The translations under genes were made by a program, and so were the position numbers. Positions 36,501 to 48,782 of a DNA stretch of 64,000 nucleotides are shown here, in pieces. The stretch covers positions 1,240,001 to 1,304,000 of the forward strand of contig JANATG010000016.1 in NCBI GenBank assembly GCA_029449235.1, given 5' to 3'. Source of the stretch: Linnemannia schmuckeri (Eukaryota > Mortierellomycota > Mortierellomycetes > Mortierellales > Mortierellaceae). The notes beneath the pieces were generated by a model. That model was not told the origin of the DNA. It searched no databases and worked only from the letters and a program-made list of their open reading frames with translations. Numbering within the stretch: the first letter of the stretch is position 1; each line of letters opens with the position of its first letter.

Positions 36501-39070
36501 GAGGCTGCGGCGTTTGCGGCCTCCAAGGAGACCAATGGCGACCGGAAGGACAGACTGAACCGGCTCAGCTTGGAAAAGTCTTTTGCGCCAGGGTGGGATG
36601 GATATGCCGAGGAGGTCATTGCTCAGTGGAACGAAAAGTGGAAGGGACGGAGCCGGGAGGCACGGCGGTCTAGACGGTTGACGGGAGGAAGAAGGACCTA
36701 CTCTGGACGAAGTGCTGACGGCGACAATAGTGGACAACCTAGCACTGTTGGAGACGACGATGGTCCACAAGGCCATGCTGACGAAGTAGGGCAAGGACAT
36801 GGTCTTACAATCAGCACGCAGTCCAAGGCTCCGAATCCGGATCAGGGCTACCGCAATGAAGAGCGTGGCGAGCACAGTGGCGAGGAGGGTGACGACCACA
36901 GGGACGATGACGAAGGCGACCATGAGGACGAAGAGCACGATGATTTTGAGGAAGGAACGACTCCTGGACGACGCGAAAAGTCCTCAGCACCATCTAGTCC
37001 GCTCAGCCCTCGGATGAGAAAGCGGACAGGAACAGGACTCAGCGCCCTTCTGAATCCACTCCTGACACGGCTCATGCGCACAGAAACGACGGTCGTTGAG
37101 CTCCCAACTTTGACTATCAACACCACGACCATTGAGGAGGCCGCTGTTCTGGATGATTCGGAAGACGATGATTCGGAAGACGATGATGATGAGGAGGATG
37201 AGGATAGTGATGATGAAGATGAAGATGAGGATGATGAGGAAGAGAACGAAAACGAGCGGAATGTTGGCCCCACTTACAAAGGCAGAGTCCCTCTGCCTCA
37301 GTCTCATCAGGAAACTCCAACTATCACCAAGGAGTCGCCACCATCATCATCTGGACCTAAGCAGGCAGTCGAGGTGGAAGAAGTAGTGATTGAGAAGGTT
37401 CTTGACCGATCTATGCCAGCCGCCGCCATTGTCTCCCCGCAAACCATTGGCACGGAGTCTGACCAAAGTCAAGGCTATGCAAGTGACACTGAAGCACCCG
37501 ATGGTCTCCGTGCCACTGCGGCGAGCGAGTCCTCAGATCACCCTGAAGCTGATGAACTTTCAAGGAAGAGCTCAACTTCGTCGTCATTGTCGTCGTCATG
37601 GGACCAGATTACTAAAAAGGATCTCCAGAAGCAAGGTACGTATCTCGTACAGTTATTATAATGGCTTTTGAAGAGACCATGTGTCTAACATTTTCATGTA
37701 ACATTGCCTTTATTGATGATAGTGACAATTTTGCCTCCACCTGCAGCATCTTCAACCCGCACAACCCCATACCATCGTCAGGGACTTCGTGGCGTCCGCT
37801 TGGGGACCAGGAGGGCGGCCGAGTCAGCAACCAGGACGGCCCACAACGTCGGTCTTCAACTATCAACCTTCTGGAACAAAAACTTCCACCAAGAATCGGG
37901 TTCAAGTTCATCGAGCCTTGATGTCATCCAGGTAACCCCAGCAACATCCCCAAGGATCGACATTCAGTTCCAAATCCCTGCAATTGTGATGGACAGTCCC
38001 AGCTCTAACGATAGGAGTGGGTTTGTCAAGGATCAATCGAACGAGAAGAGCGGATCTGTCAAGGACCAATCGAACGAGAAGATTGGCGGTCTTTCGCCCC
38101 TTTCGGCTTCTGTAGCCAGCAGCCCCATTGTCCCATTGCAGAATGTTGTAGCAACAGGACAACCATCAACCGCCTCAGATCTGGCCCATAACTTGAGTAA
38201 AAAGTTGACTCCTCACCCTCCTGCTCTGCCTTTCGGGTCTCCAGGAGGTTTGTCGACTACTACAAGTAAACTCGGTACCGCCCCAGCCTCGCCTCAATCA
38301 CCAGTTGGTCAGACGTCTACTGGAGTACCGACGACCCACTTCTCAGGATCGTCGCCTGCAGCTGTCGCCGCCTCTGCTGCAGCTGCAGCCTTCTACCTTC
38401 CTTTGGAGTGTCGCCAACGCATCCATACTCAGGTCCAGGAGGAAGGTCGTACAGAGGCTCCCTACTTGTACGGACCAGCCAAGGGCTTTGTGATGGACGT
38501 TGTACTCCAGGATCACTACTACCCACTGTTCCTCAAGTATGTTGAACAGCAGAACCTGGGACTCTTGACACGTAACCATCCCAACAATGTGCTCAAGCGA
38601 CGCGGGATGATCTGGAGTGGCATTGCCATCTGGCTGGTGGTTCTTGCAGCTCAGTTGACGTTGATCTTGATCGGTCAGGGAGGGTGGGAGAGCCCCTGGG
38701 TGTATCTTGTTGGAACTGTTGGTGGATGGACTGGATCGGTGTGCCTCGCGACTGGCGTCAAACGGTTCTCGCCCCTTCTTGGAATCGCTGGCAAAATGTA
38801 AGCTTTTTATTCCATTTTCTTGTGTACTCAAGGCTAACAAAACAAGGCGCATATAGTGTCACAAACTAATTTTTGTTTTCACTTTTTGTGGAAAATGATT
38901 GAAATAGCTGCGAGGATAAGCATTTGTTCAGGTTCAGAAAGGTTCTGGAGCCCTCTATCAGGATTCGGCACAAGCTGAGAGCGTACTGGATGTTGGCCTA
39001 TTGCTTCTTTTGGTCCACCGTCATCATGGTCATCTTTGCTGCCTTGCCACAGCGGACCAATTCTGAGTAA
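33564..39070 (+). CDS. RAX1: RGS-domain membrane protein, Rax1-like
   Basis: Four exons: 33564-35099, 35217-37635, 37723-38797 and 38908-39070, 1730 residues. RGS-type blocks: YPLSYDDFEAFLRSQRAVEY at about 490-512 continuing TDVTAHEQLCRTF, SLEDVQESALRIYRKYLIQL at about 905-930, and a last block with VLQDHYYPLFLKYVEQQN at about 1590. Between them lie roughly 340 and 590 residues of Ser/Pro/His-rich and Asp/Glu-rich insertion. The C-terminus has three membrane segments (IWLVVLAAQLTLILIG, YLVGTVGGWTGSVCLATG, YWMLAYCFFWSTVIMVIFAA). An RGS domain followed by C-terminal membrane segments is the plan of yeast Rax1, a bud-site landmark of about 435 residues. All junctions keep frame (GKI-CEDKHLFRF across intron 3). 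Rax1 assignment is by architecture; whether it regulates a G-alpha is unknown. Confidence 0.75.
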
Positions 39071-41435
39071 GGCTGGATGATGAATGACTGAAGAATCAGT
39101 AGGATGTCAGCGTGTCAATGGACACGCAACTCGGAAAACGACACAGCCCGGCTGTCAACAATGCCCCTCCCTGCAACAATGCACTCAGCCACCAGGAGCA
39201 CAACTCTTTTTTTATATATACATTTTTAACACCGTCGGTACATTTTTTTTCTATACCTCTTGGAACTGCCCTCCAGCTTCACCACCTGTGTCATATTTCT
39301 TTTATCATACCTGCATCGCACATTTTTTATTTCTTATCTAACTAATTATTTGTTCGGCTAGAGTAACCTTATATTTTTTCAGTATTTTTGACACAACATT
39401 ACACCTTGTACCAACGCTACTTTTAGTTTTTTACTTTCTTCTTTCTGGTTTCCAAAAATATATACATTTCTGACGCGAAAAATACGCGTCGCTTCTATAT
39501 CTCTTACATGTACTCAAGATCGCTTTCGCGCTTTAATGTGTTCACTTGTTGAGAAATGACAAAGGCTGAGAAAAAAACCCCGGTTTTGAGAGGGTACTCT
39601 ACACAACGATTGTCCTAACTTTCCGCACGCCATTTTTTTTTTTTTCAGTTTAAGCGACTCCGCCTTTTTTTCTTTTGGATTGTTCAATGATTGGGCTGAA
39701 ATAACCAACCAACCTCCAACTGCGATTTAGCCCTTGGATCAGAGGACCTTACCGCCCTCGTTTTTCGTTTAATATTTTTTTTTTTGCCTCATGCTTGTCA
39801 TTAACTCCATTCAGGATGTGTAACGTCTTCGCTGATGACCGAACGTGGACAGCCAACCCCCCGATATCCCATTAGGTCACCGTCGAAGGCCGATCTCGTC
39901 GTTCTTCTTTCTCTTTTTAACTACACTCCGTGAGCCTTCGTGGATGACAGCTCATGCTCTCGCCAATGCCTTTCCAACATCGCCGCTGTGCACCTTCTGT
40001 TGCCATTTTTTCTGTGTTCTGTGACTCGACTCTTTCATGCATTTTCAGGCGGTAGTGAACTCCAGCGGCTTGGACTTTGGGATGGCGTCGAGAGTAAGGT
40101 CATGAACCTGATCTGTGGATGAGATGTCATGCCGCCCTCCACTTCGAGTTGTTGAATGTGTAAAATGACCGTGGTCAGTTGTGTAATTTGATTCCTGGAG
40201 AACCTAGCCTGGTTTAATGGCTTCAAGTATTAATTTTGTTGCCGGTATACAGAAGCTTGTTGATACTACAACTTTGGGTTTGTTTATGATGCTCCACATT
40301 GCAATGGCAAGAGGTTTGTACCTGCCCGATCGAAGCTTGCTTTGTAGAGGCCACTAAGACGGTACAGGTCGTTTTCAAACATCATCTTTAGATGAGTGGG
40401 CCGGGTGCGGATTCTTTGAGTCGTTTATGTATCAAGGATGCTTAGTCCAGCTCTTCTGTAGTTTTTTAGTACAAGGTGGGGATTACATCGAAGGATTTCG
40501 TAGTGGATGCGAAGACTTTAATGGGAAGGGAAATCTAAATTGACGGCCTCAGTCTCGTGTCCCGAAATTTGATTTTACGGAGGGGTTTTTTTCTGCAATG
40601 GTACCAATTGGCCGTCGATAGGTCGTGCAGGCAAAGGATATGTTTAAGCCAATTTTTTTTTGTTTGTTGTTTTACTTTTTGAGATTTTTTTTGGTGGTGA
40701 TTAGAGACGACATTAAGTGGCAAACGTGGGTTTTTTTTGCCACAAATTCGGTTCCTTGAGTTAATAAGGTATTTCTATTGCTGTAATAATGTGGGTGCGT
40801 TTGAGCCATGGCTGAAGTTGATTTTCGATCGCCACGGAGTTTCTGAACGATTTTGACGAGGCAACGGGTCAACACAAGCTACTGCTAACACTTCCTGTTT
40901 TTAAGGTGGCCTCGGCGATTTAAGACCCTTTTATTTCACATATCAAAACGATATGGACTCCGATTGGGAAGCAATGCTCTAGCTTTTTGCGTTTGGTAAA
41001 AATGTCGCATGGGCGATTGTTTGGGGTTGAGAACTGTTGTAAAGCAGCAGTGCCGCACGGTTTTCTCGCCGCATACAAAACCAGATTATGGAGCCTTACC
41101 ACCAAAGATAAATTTTTTCAAAAAAATATCTTCATGATCATCACCTACATGGATGTACTCATGCCTTGATGGATTTTTTGCTCGAGGCTTTTTACTACTA
41201 TTTATTCACCAACCGGCGGTCAACACCACCATGACCGTGATACCGATCTCAGGGATTCGCGTCGATACCCTGATTCGATGATGAATAACAGCATGCACTA
41301 TATCAACTCTCGTTGAAAGCAAGACGCCCGATTCACGAGTGGAATGTTGACAGAGTTGCGTAGTTGTGGGTCGCGGATGGCAGCTCGTGATCGTGCACGA
41401 GCTTCGATAGTGCCCACGTCTTCAGCCATATACTG
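39071..41435. other. Intergenic region upstream of transposon
   Basis: AT-rich, many T runs, no convincing gene on either strand. A second copy of the neighbouring transposon was not seen. Confidence 0.55.
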
Positions 41436-41437
41436 TA

Positions 41438-41464
41438 CAGTGACTGTCCATAAAGATTTTGACA
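41438..41464 (+). repeat. Left terminal inverted repeat
   Basis: Begins CAGTGACTGTCC and ends GATTTTGACA. It pairs with the reverse complement of 42589-42615 except at one base (T versus G at the tenth position). Confidence 0.95.
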
Positions 41465-41527
41465 TAAACATTGTAATAAAAAAAATTCTTTAGGCCTTTT
41501 CCTTCTCTTCCCTCCTCCGTCTTCAAG

Positions 41528-42562
41528 ATGACCTTATCTCTGGCGACGCAAAACAGAATTGTTGGTATGCATGAGGGCAACCCCGAGCTTTCCTATGCCG
41601 CCATCGGAAGGGCCTTAGAGGTCAGCCGCCAGACAGTGTCCAATGTCGTCAAACGATTCCGTGACAGAGGGACTGTGGAGATAAGGAATAGTCCAGGTCG
41701 ACCCCGCAAGCTGAGTGCCAGAGACGAACGAGCTGTGGTGAATGCCAGCAAGAGAGACCGACGTATAGCCATTGGCACTATCGCCCAGTCCTTGGCACTT
41801 GATGTTGGCAGAGCTACCATCAGAAGAACTCTCCGTAGACGAGGTATCTTTTCGCGTATCGCCGTAGTTAAACCCTTCTTATCCGAGGACCATAAACGAG
41901 CGCGTTTGGCGTTCGCTAGGCAGTATGTTAACAGGCCTCTTGAGTATTGGAGGCAGGTTGTATTGACCGATGAGTCCTCGTTTGAGATTGGGAAGAACTA
42001 TCGCCGTATACGGGTTCTCAGAACGGCAGGGGAGAAATACCACAGTGCCTGCCTTGCCCCTTCCTTTAAGAGTGGCCGCACTTCTGTGATGATTTGGGGT
42101 GCATTCGCGGGAATCTCCATGTCACAACTTGTTCATATCCCTCCTGGGCAGAGAACAGCGGCTGACTTCGTCAATCTGATATACGAAGGCGAGTTGTTTG
42201 GATTCATGGAAGCACTATCCAATGCTGTCCTGCAAGAAGGAGAGAGTCCCATATTGATGGAAGATGGTGCCCCTATTCACAGGGCTCTTGTGTCAAGAAA
42301 TTGGCTACAAGAGCATGGCATTGAAAAATTGATTTGGCCTGCCTGCTCCCCCGACCTAAATCCCATCGAGAATATATGGTCCGTATTGAAGGATGCCGTT
42401 CAGCGAAGGCGTAACAGACCCAGAAATATTGAGGAGATGATAGTTGTGCTGCACGAAGAGTGGGATCTTATAAGAGACGACTTTCTCACACGTTTGTATT
42501 CGAGTCTTCCAGAGAGACTCCGGGCCGTTATCACCGCGAGAGGGGGTCACACCAAGTGGTAA
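41528..42562 (+). CDS. Tc1/mariner-family transposase (DD34E)
   Basis: Single exon, 344 residues, the usual length for Tc1 transposases. The N-terminus has two helix-turn-helix units (YAAIGRALEVSRQTVSNVV; RRIAIGTIAQSLALDVGRAT) joined by the AT-hook-like GRPRK. Catalytic acidic residues are visible: D in VVLTDESSFEI, D in ILMEDGAPIH, and E in SPDLNPIENIWSVLK, with 34 residues between the second D and E. WGAF and the DLNPIE motif are family hallmarks. It would bind the flanking inverted repeats and cut and paste the element at TA. No frameshift or stop interrupts it. Confidence 0.96.
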   Translation: MTLSLATQNRIVGMHEGNPELSYAAIGRALEVSRQTVSNVVKRFRDRGTVEIRNSPGRPRKLSARDERAVVNASKRDRRIAIGTIAQSLALDVGRATIRRTLRRRGIFSRIAVVKPFLSEDHKRARLAFARQYVNRPLEYWRQVVLTDESSFEIGKNYRRIRVLRTAGEKYHSACLAPSFKSGRTSVMIWGAFAGISMSQLVHIPPGQRTAADFVNLIYEGELFGFMEALSNAVLQEGESPILMEDGAPIHRALVSRNWLQEHGIEKLIWPACSPDLNPIENIWSVLKDAVQRRRNRPRNIEEMIVVLHEEWDLIRDDFLTRLYSSLPERLRAVITARGGHTKW

Positions 42563-42588
42563 ACATAAAAAATAAATAATTTTCTCCG

Positions 42589-42615
42589 TGTCAAAATCTT
42601 TATGGCCAGTCACTG
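42589..42615 (-). repeat. Right terminal inverted repeat
   Basis: Mirror of 41438-41464, ending CAGTCACTG next to the TA duplication. It begins 26 bases after the transposase stop codon. Confidence 0.95.
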
Positions 42616-42617
42616 TA

Positions 42618-43544
42618 CATGTATTTTTCTTGTACTTCAATTACGCGTTACGGATACCCAGCTGACGTTATGAGGACCCAGATTATCGAGATGGATACAC
42701 CCATATCTCAAATGTGATGTGTGGTAAAGATGTTGCGCCACCTGGATCGCAGATTGGCGGATTCACCCACTAGACCTCTGTTTTATGGAGTGAGTTGGGG
42801 TGCTCGGTCCTACTCACATTCTATACTCGGATATGGAATCGTTATGGCTTTATAACCAGTTTTGCGGTAAATTATTAAAAACCTTTTTTTCACATTTAAT
42901 TCGATCACGACGCTGCACCTGCAACGGCAATTTGGTCTTTGCTCTTTTTTCTCAAATAAAATGTTGATTTTTCACGCCGATATGTACAATAGTAAGCCAC
43001 CTTTGTCGACGCGTTTTCTTGGAATCTGAAACCGGCCGATGGCTCGTCATCAGGAGTGTCCACCGCTTTGCATATCTTTTTATGGCTGCATGTCCGATAT
43101 ATCAATACGCTCAGAAAATATCGTGTACCCGACCTTAGGCTACGTTAACAAAATAATATGCGATACAGATTGAGACATATCGCGCGTCCATGACATGGTT
43201 GTATCGCTCTTGTCGCGTTCATTTGCAGTGGTGCCATGTAGTCGTCAATAACTGGCTGAGTTTACTTGCTTATTGGGATGAGGCGCCTTTTTTTCTCTGC
43301 TTATTGGGTGCGATGCCATGGCCCATGCTCTACTTTGCTTGTACATTGCTCTGCCAGGTTTCAGAAGTGAGGAAGAAGATTGCGGATACCAGACAAAATT
43401 GCAGGGCGATTCGCGATGAGTATATATACTTTTTCAACTTGGCAGCTTTGTTGGAGTCCTGAACAACGCGATATCGTCCCGATGTACGAGTATTTTTAAT
43501 ACCTAAGACTTTTTTTTTCAAGAGCGATTAGGCTTTTTAACAGC

Positions 43545-43583
<39 letters not shown>

Positions 43584-45810
43584 TTCCAATAACGCCGATG
43601 CTCGCTTTTGCATTTGATGAGTTTTGAATTAGACGGCAGTTGCTGTTCACGAGCTGTAGTAATGGCGTCTGCCAGTCGCCGACTTAATACGTAGAGCATA
43701 TCATATTTCAAAACACATGAAAGCCGGGTATTGAAATTTCGAAAATATGCCTAACGAGACGATGAATTAGGGTTAGAGACGAGACATTCGGTGTTATTTC
43801 TATTGCCAGAAGGCTACCCTTTGATATTTTAAGTTGGTGGTGAACTAGGGTATTATCGTTGGACAGTGTCTTGGATAGAGTGCACTTGTTCTTTATTTTT
43901 TGTCGGAGTAGGGCGATGCGGGTGTGCGAACGATGTGGGTGTGAATTGATAGAACGTAGAGAAAAAAAGGATGGCGGAGTGCAAAAAAAAAAAGCGAAAA
44001 AAGAGAAAAAATGATTTGTACTGACCGATGCTTTCTTTTGTTCGTTTTTTTCTGCGCTCTCCAAAGCGACCATGCCCTTGTGCTTTTTTTTTTTCATAGT
44101 TGCTTTGATGAGTGAAGAATTATTTTTTTGTTGTACGCGCCATCATTGACCATCCCGTATCATTTTTTTTATGTCGTCCATTCAAGTCCGCATTGGTTGG
44201 CTATGGTTTCTCTCCTTGTATCTTTTTTTTAGTGTATCAATGCTCTACTTCAACTGTATCGGAAAGAAACAGAGATCACGCTGATAAGCAGTATTCGCTT
44301 TCCTTGTTCTACACTCAGAACGATGAGTTGGTCGTGGTAGAGGAGTGTGTTTGTTTGGATGATTTGCAAATAGTAATCACCATTGACACAATATGTCTTC
44401 AAGTATTATTTTCAATCTACAATCCTGGATTAGTACGTGAATGGAGATGCGAGTATGCTATTTGGCTATGCATTTTTATGTTTGTGAAAAGTAAACGCGA
44501 AAGAGCACTTGGTGTCGCCTCATGGAATGAGGATGTTAGTTGCTGTGTATTTTCGAAAGATGATGGGTATCATGGCATGATCCAAGAGATAACAAAATGG
44601 GCTTTGTAACTGGAATATGGGCTGCAAGTCGAAGGCATCATTGGCGAGGTGGGTAGCATCGTTTGTTCCAGAGGTAGGCGAAACCAATCCACCGAGCTTC
44701 TTTGTTTGCATAATTTTCATAATTGCATCTTCAAGCTGATGTGGGCTGTGTTGCGAAGGAGATCTATTGCTTGTTTGATAAGCAAGCACGCGAATCGCAA
44801 TGCTTCTTGCTTGTGTTTTCGATGATTTTCCTTCTACAGAAAAGTGAGACATATGATCTTGGTATTTTTTCGGCGAAGCAATTTAGGAGGTGTTCAGTCT
44901 GATCGAATTACGCACAAGCCAGGGGAAAGAGAGAGCAATTAGATAAGGCTTGGCTCTTCGACAAAGGGGCGGTGCTTACCTCCTCCTCGTTTCCTTCCCT
45001 TTCTCTCATTTTATCATTCTGTCCGTTCGGCCATTCTGAGGTGCATTCCTGATGTCGCAAATGAGTCGATAACAGAGAAGAGACAAGGGTAGAAGGTGGG
45101 ATGCACGATAAATTTAGGCGGGTTGAAAAAAGGGGGAATGGTGGGTGGATCATCTGTCCCTGTGGAGGGCTTTTTCATCCTTTTTTGTGAGAGGAGTAGA
45201 GAGGGAGGTTAAGGAAGAGAGAAGGAGTGAACAGAATAGGCTGTCTTGCGTGCAGACATGACTGACGGAATGCATTTTTCGATCGAACAACAACAGACGA
45301 GCTGAGAGGAGTGCAAAAATATCAACAGCGAGCGAATGACGATAAAAAAAGGGGCTGTGACTTCGACATATGGTAGGATCAAGATGAGGACCATGTATGT
45401 CGTTAGTGTTTATTTCGTCTGTTGTATGTCACGGTGAAGACGGAGTGAGGGAGTGAATAGGGGCCATGCAGGCACATCACGCTCATTCGGAGTGGATACT
45501 CTTTGGGCACGGGTGAAATCGAAGGGAGACATACACAGGCACACTTCTTGCCCTCTTCACTCTGTCAATCATCCCTGCCTTGGCAAATATCAACTTTTCG
45601 AGAGACAAAACATCCGCATGTGCGCCGAATTACGCCCTCACCCTCTTTTCTCTTTTCCTTTCCTTCTTCACTTTTTTTCCATCTTTCTTCTTCACCTTCC
45701 CTTGTCTCATATCCTTCACTCTCTCTTTCTGTTTTTTTGCCACTCTCCCTCTACACACAGACCACACAGACTACCCACACTAACAAGCAATAAGATAAAG
45801 AAACACGAAA
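42618..45810. other. Gene-poor region downstream of transposon
   Basis: No convincing gene. Contains a 34-base T run (43546-43579) and, in the last 200 bases, a pyrimidine-rich leader for the MARVEL-like gene. Frames of up to 165 codons (44112-44609) have chance-like composition. Confidence 0.5.
43546..43579. repeat. 34-base T run
   Basis: Uninterrupted T homopolymer about 930 bases past the transposon. Confidence 0.85.
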
Positions 45811-48782
45811 ATGCTCAAAAAGTTCGGAGTCCAATCATCATCCAACAAGGACAAGGACCTCGACCCCCCACCTCGCCTCTCCTCCAACCACATCAACTCT
45901 TCTTCTACCTCATCTGCACCTACTTCCCCCCTTCGCACCAGCAATAACCCCCTCCAAGAAAAAAAGAAATCTCATCACAACAAGAAGGCTCTCCGAGCCG
46001 CAGCATCCTACGACTCAATGAACTCACTCTCCCTCGCGCCCCGTCCACACCTCCCCAGCACCGTCTATGACCCAAACCCCTTCCCGCTCGACCCTACACA
46101 GCCCGATGGCGTCAGTCGATCCAATGTGTTTACAACGAAGCATACGAGGAAGGAGACCAGGGAGGTGGAGACGGTGGATATTGATATTGAGGTGGAGGAG
46201 ACGAAGGGGTTTGTGTCAGGACGGAGTCGGCAGAGTGTTGAGCTGGATCGGGTTGTGAGGAGTGGGTATTCGAGGGAGGTTGATGTTGATGTGGAGGAGA
46301 GCGAGTATGAGTTGTCGAAGAGGACGAATAAGACGGCGATGTCGAAGCTTGGCGCTGGGTTGAAGGGCGCCCTGACCAAGAGTGGACTCGGCAAAACTCA
46401 GGACAAAGAGCGAGTTGCAGCAATGACTAGAGACAAGGAGACTGTCGCCCCCGCTACCAACAATAACAAGCCAGAGGAGGTCGATGCGGTGTTGCTGCAT
46501 CATCTCCAGATCCAACAACAGCAGCAAGCATTGCATGTCCGTCAACAGGAGCAACACTACCAACAACAGCGCTATGCGCAGGAGCAGGATGTCGTTTCGT
46601 CATCAAGAGGACAACGCGGTCGGCCACGAGAGCGTGAGCGAACCCGCAGTGGACCTATTCATCACCAGGGCAGGCCTAGATACAACAGAGGCGGGCGAGG
46701 ATCGAGAGTGAGGGAGGAGGAGGACTTGGGGTCACCTAGTTATCATAAGGGAAGTCATGACCCATTTACAGACCGTCGAAGTCGCCTTCATTCACTCTCA
46801 CCTCCTCCGGTACCCAGTCAGGAACCCCGTGGTTCTGCTTCCTATTGGCCCGACGAACGTGAGGGGTCTCATCCAGACGACCAGGAGCAGATGAGCCCTT
46901 TCCTCCCACAGACCTCTTCATCTCATCATCAACATCAATCGCGCTCACAGCAACAACAATATGAAAGATCTCGCCCACTCAGTCCGGCAAGCGACTCAGA
47001 CAATGGAGAATATTCGCGACATGCCAACAGAGACGGTCGTCGTCGGCAGTCCTATGAACGCAACAACAACGAGCCGGACAGGATGCGACGCGAAATAGCA
47101 GGCCAACGCCGTCAATCTGGACTCTATCAGGTCACCAATGCTGCCTCAACGGACAGGACGTCCTTCGAGGAAGAAAGAATCTCTTCCCGTGAGGGTCATC
47201 ACCGTTCGCCTCAAAGACCTGTTCCGGACAGATTGAGCAGAGCCAAGGAATGGGTGGCAAATCATAGCAAGAACAACAGTATTGCGGCGCCGGCGCCCGT
47301 GATGGACAGAGAGGCTGCATTGGTGTCTCTCCCAGGAGCGTTCCCTTCACGGTCCCCCCACCGTCGGTCAATGGATTCCTTTGACGACTATTCGGTCATT
47401 ACCCCACCGCGGGGCAGTTATTTCGTCAATGCGGGACGAGGGAGTGGGGGGTACGATCCTAGAGAACGGATTGCTATGGTGGACCAGATGCGGATGCAAG
47501 AACTCCAGAGGAGTGGGTATAGACACAGTATGTCGGCGGTGGAGGGTGATGATGGGCGTGAGCAGTACTGGAATCGTCAATTGGAGGGGTATGAGCAGCG
47601 CGATCGGTATCGTCAGACTCGGGTCGATTATGAGTATGAGGGAGATCAAGGCCACGGAGGTGGTCTGTACTATGGGTATGCGCCTGGAGGACCTGATGAT
47701 CCGGATCTGTATGATGAGACCGAGTCGACTTTGGCGCCTGGGTCCGCGATTGGTGGTATTAATAAGGGGAAGGCTGGGTTGGAGAAGCCGTCGGATGCGA
47801 ATACGAAGTTGGGACCTGATGGACGGTCGCCGGTGCAGCCTACTGCTGGGGGAGATGAAGAGGGTCAAGCGCTGAAAGCAAAGACTCCCAACAAGAGGCG
47901 CTTGATCCTGCGTCTCATCAGTCTCTCGTCCAGCATCCTCGGCCTCGTCCTCCTCATCGCTGCCTCACCCGTACGTCTTTTCTCCATTCTTTCATTCATT
48001 GTCATCCCTGTGCATGACTAATACTCACAGACTAATCTCCAACCTATGTATATGTAATGGCTTATAGGTCTCAAAAGCGTCATCCCCCTTTTCAACACAA
48101 GCAGGATTAGCCTTCCACTACGTGGTCAGCATCATCTCAACACTCGTCAGTTTCGCATTCGTGTTCAACTACTTCAGCCGTCGTCTACGTCGCCAAGAAA
48201 AGATGAAGCGTTACGTTCTTTTCGGCCTCGACATCCTCATGTCTCTCCTCTGGCTCATTGACGTCTTTATATGTATCTCCAAATTCCCCTGCGGCGTCGG
48301 AGAACTCAACGGATGGTACGTTGTCTACTTCTTATTCAGTCTTTGTTAATGTTGGCTATGAAGCACGCTAAGCGAGAAATTGACTGACACCATTTTCTCT
48401 TACCATTTCCTTTCTGTCTTTTCGTACCTACAGGTGCGATATGTACAACTCCAGTGTATTCCTGGGAATCGTCGCGTTCCTCAGTTTTCTGGCGGCGTTC
48501 ATTTGGGACATTTGGGGCTCGTTCGATCACTCGGATTCCAAGTTCTTCGGAAAGGGGCCTTGGATTAAGCCCCCACCACCTGGGTTTAATGGCAAGGCGT
48601 TGGCGAAACAAGGTGCTGGGCCTGGGTGGGGCGGTGCCGGTGGGCGACAACAGCAACTGCAGGGACAGCAAGGGCTGGGTGGTCTGTCGCCTGGTGCTTA
48701 TCCTGGTCAGGGACAGGGGCAGGTGCCTGGGCAGGGAGGTGCGCCACTCAAGAAGCCTAAGAACAGTAAAGCCCTTTGGTAG
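45811..48782 (+). CDS. MARVEL-like four-helix membrane protein with disordered N-terminal domain
   Basis: Three exons: 45811-47970, 48068-48315 and 48434-48782, 918 residues. The first 690 residues are hydrophilic, rich in Arg, Gln, Ser and Asp/Glu (a Gln/His-rich stretch near 230-260). Four membrane helices follow: LILRLISLSSSILGLVLLIA, HYVVSIISTLVSFAFVFNYF, YVLFGLDILMSLLWLIDVFI and SVFLGIVAFLSFLAAFIWDI, with a loop containing CGVGELNGWCDMYNSS between helices 3 and 4, as in MARVEL-type proteins. A Gly/Gln/Pro-rich tail ends at KKPKNSKALW. Frame holds across both junctions (AASP-VSKAS and GW-CDMYN). MARVEL proteins act in membrane apposition and trafficking; no specific function is claimed. 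The huge N-terminal part is probably cytosolic. Confidence 0.8.

Larger units (their letters stand above)
41438..42615 (+). mobile_element. Tc1-type DNA transposon, apparently intact
   Basis: A 1178-bp element bounded by 27-bp inverted repeats that match at 26 of 27 positions, starting CAGTGACTG and ending CAGTCACTG, with TA on both outer edges (41436-41437 and 42616-42617), the expected target duplication. It carries one uninterrupted transposase frame. Short spacers of 63 and 26 bases separate the gene from the repeats. Nothing needed for movement in cis looks lost, so this may be a recent insertion. Confidence 0.93.

Noticed and set aside
44112..44609. 165-codon open frame
   Set aside because: No recognisable protein pattern, AT-driven composition, no supportive leader; treated as chance.
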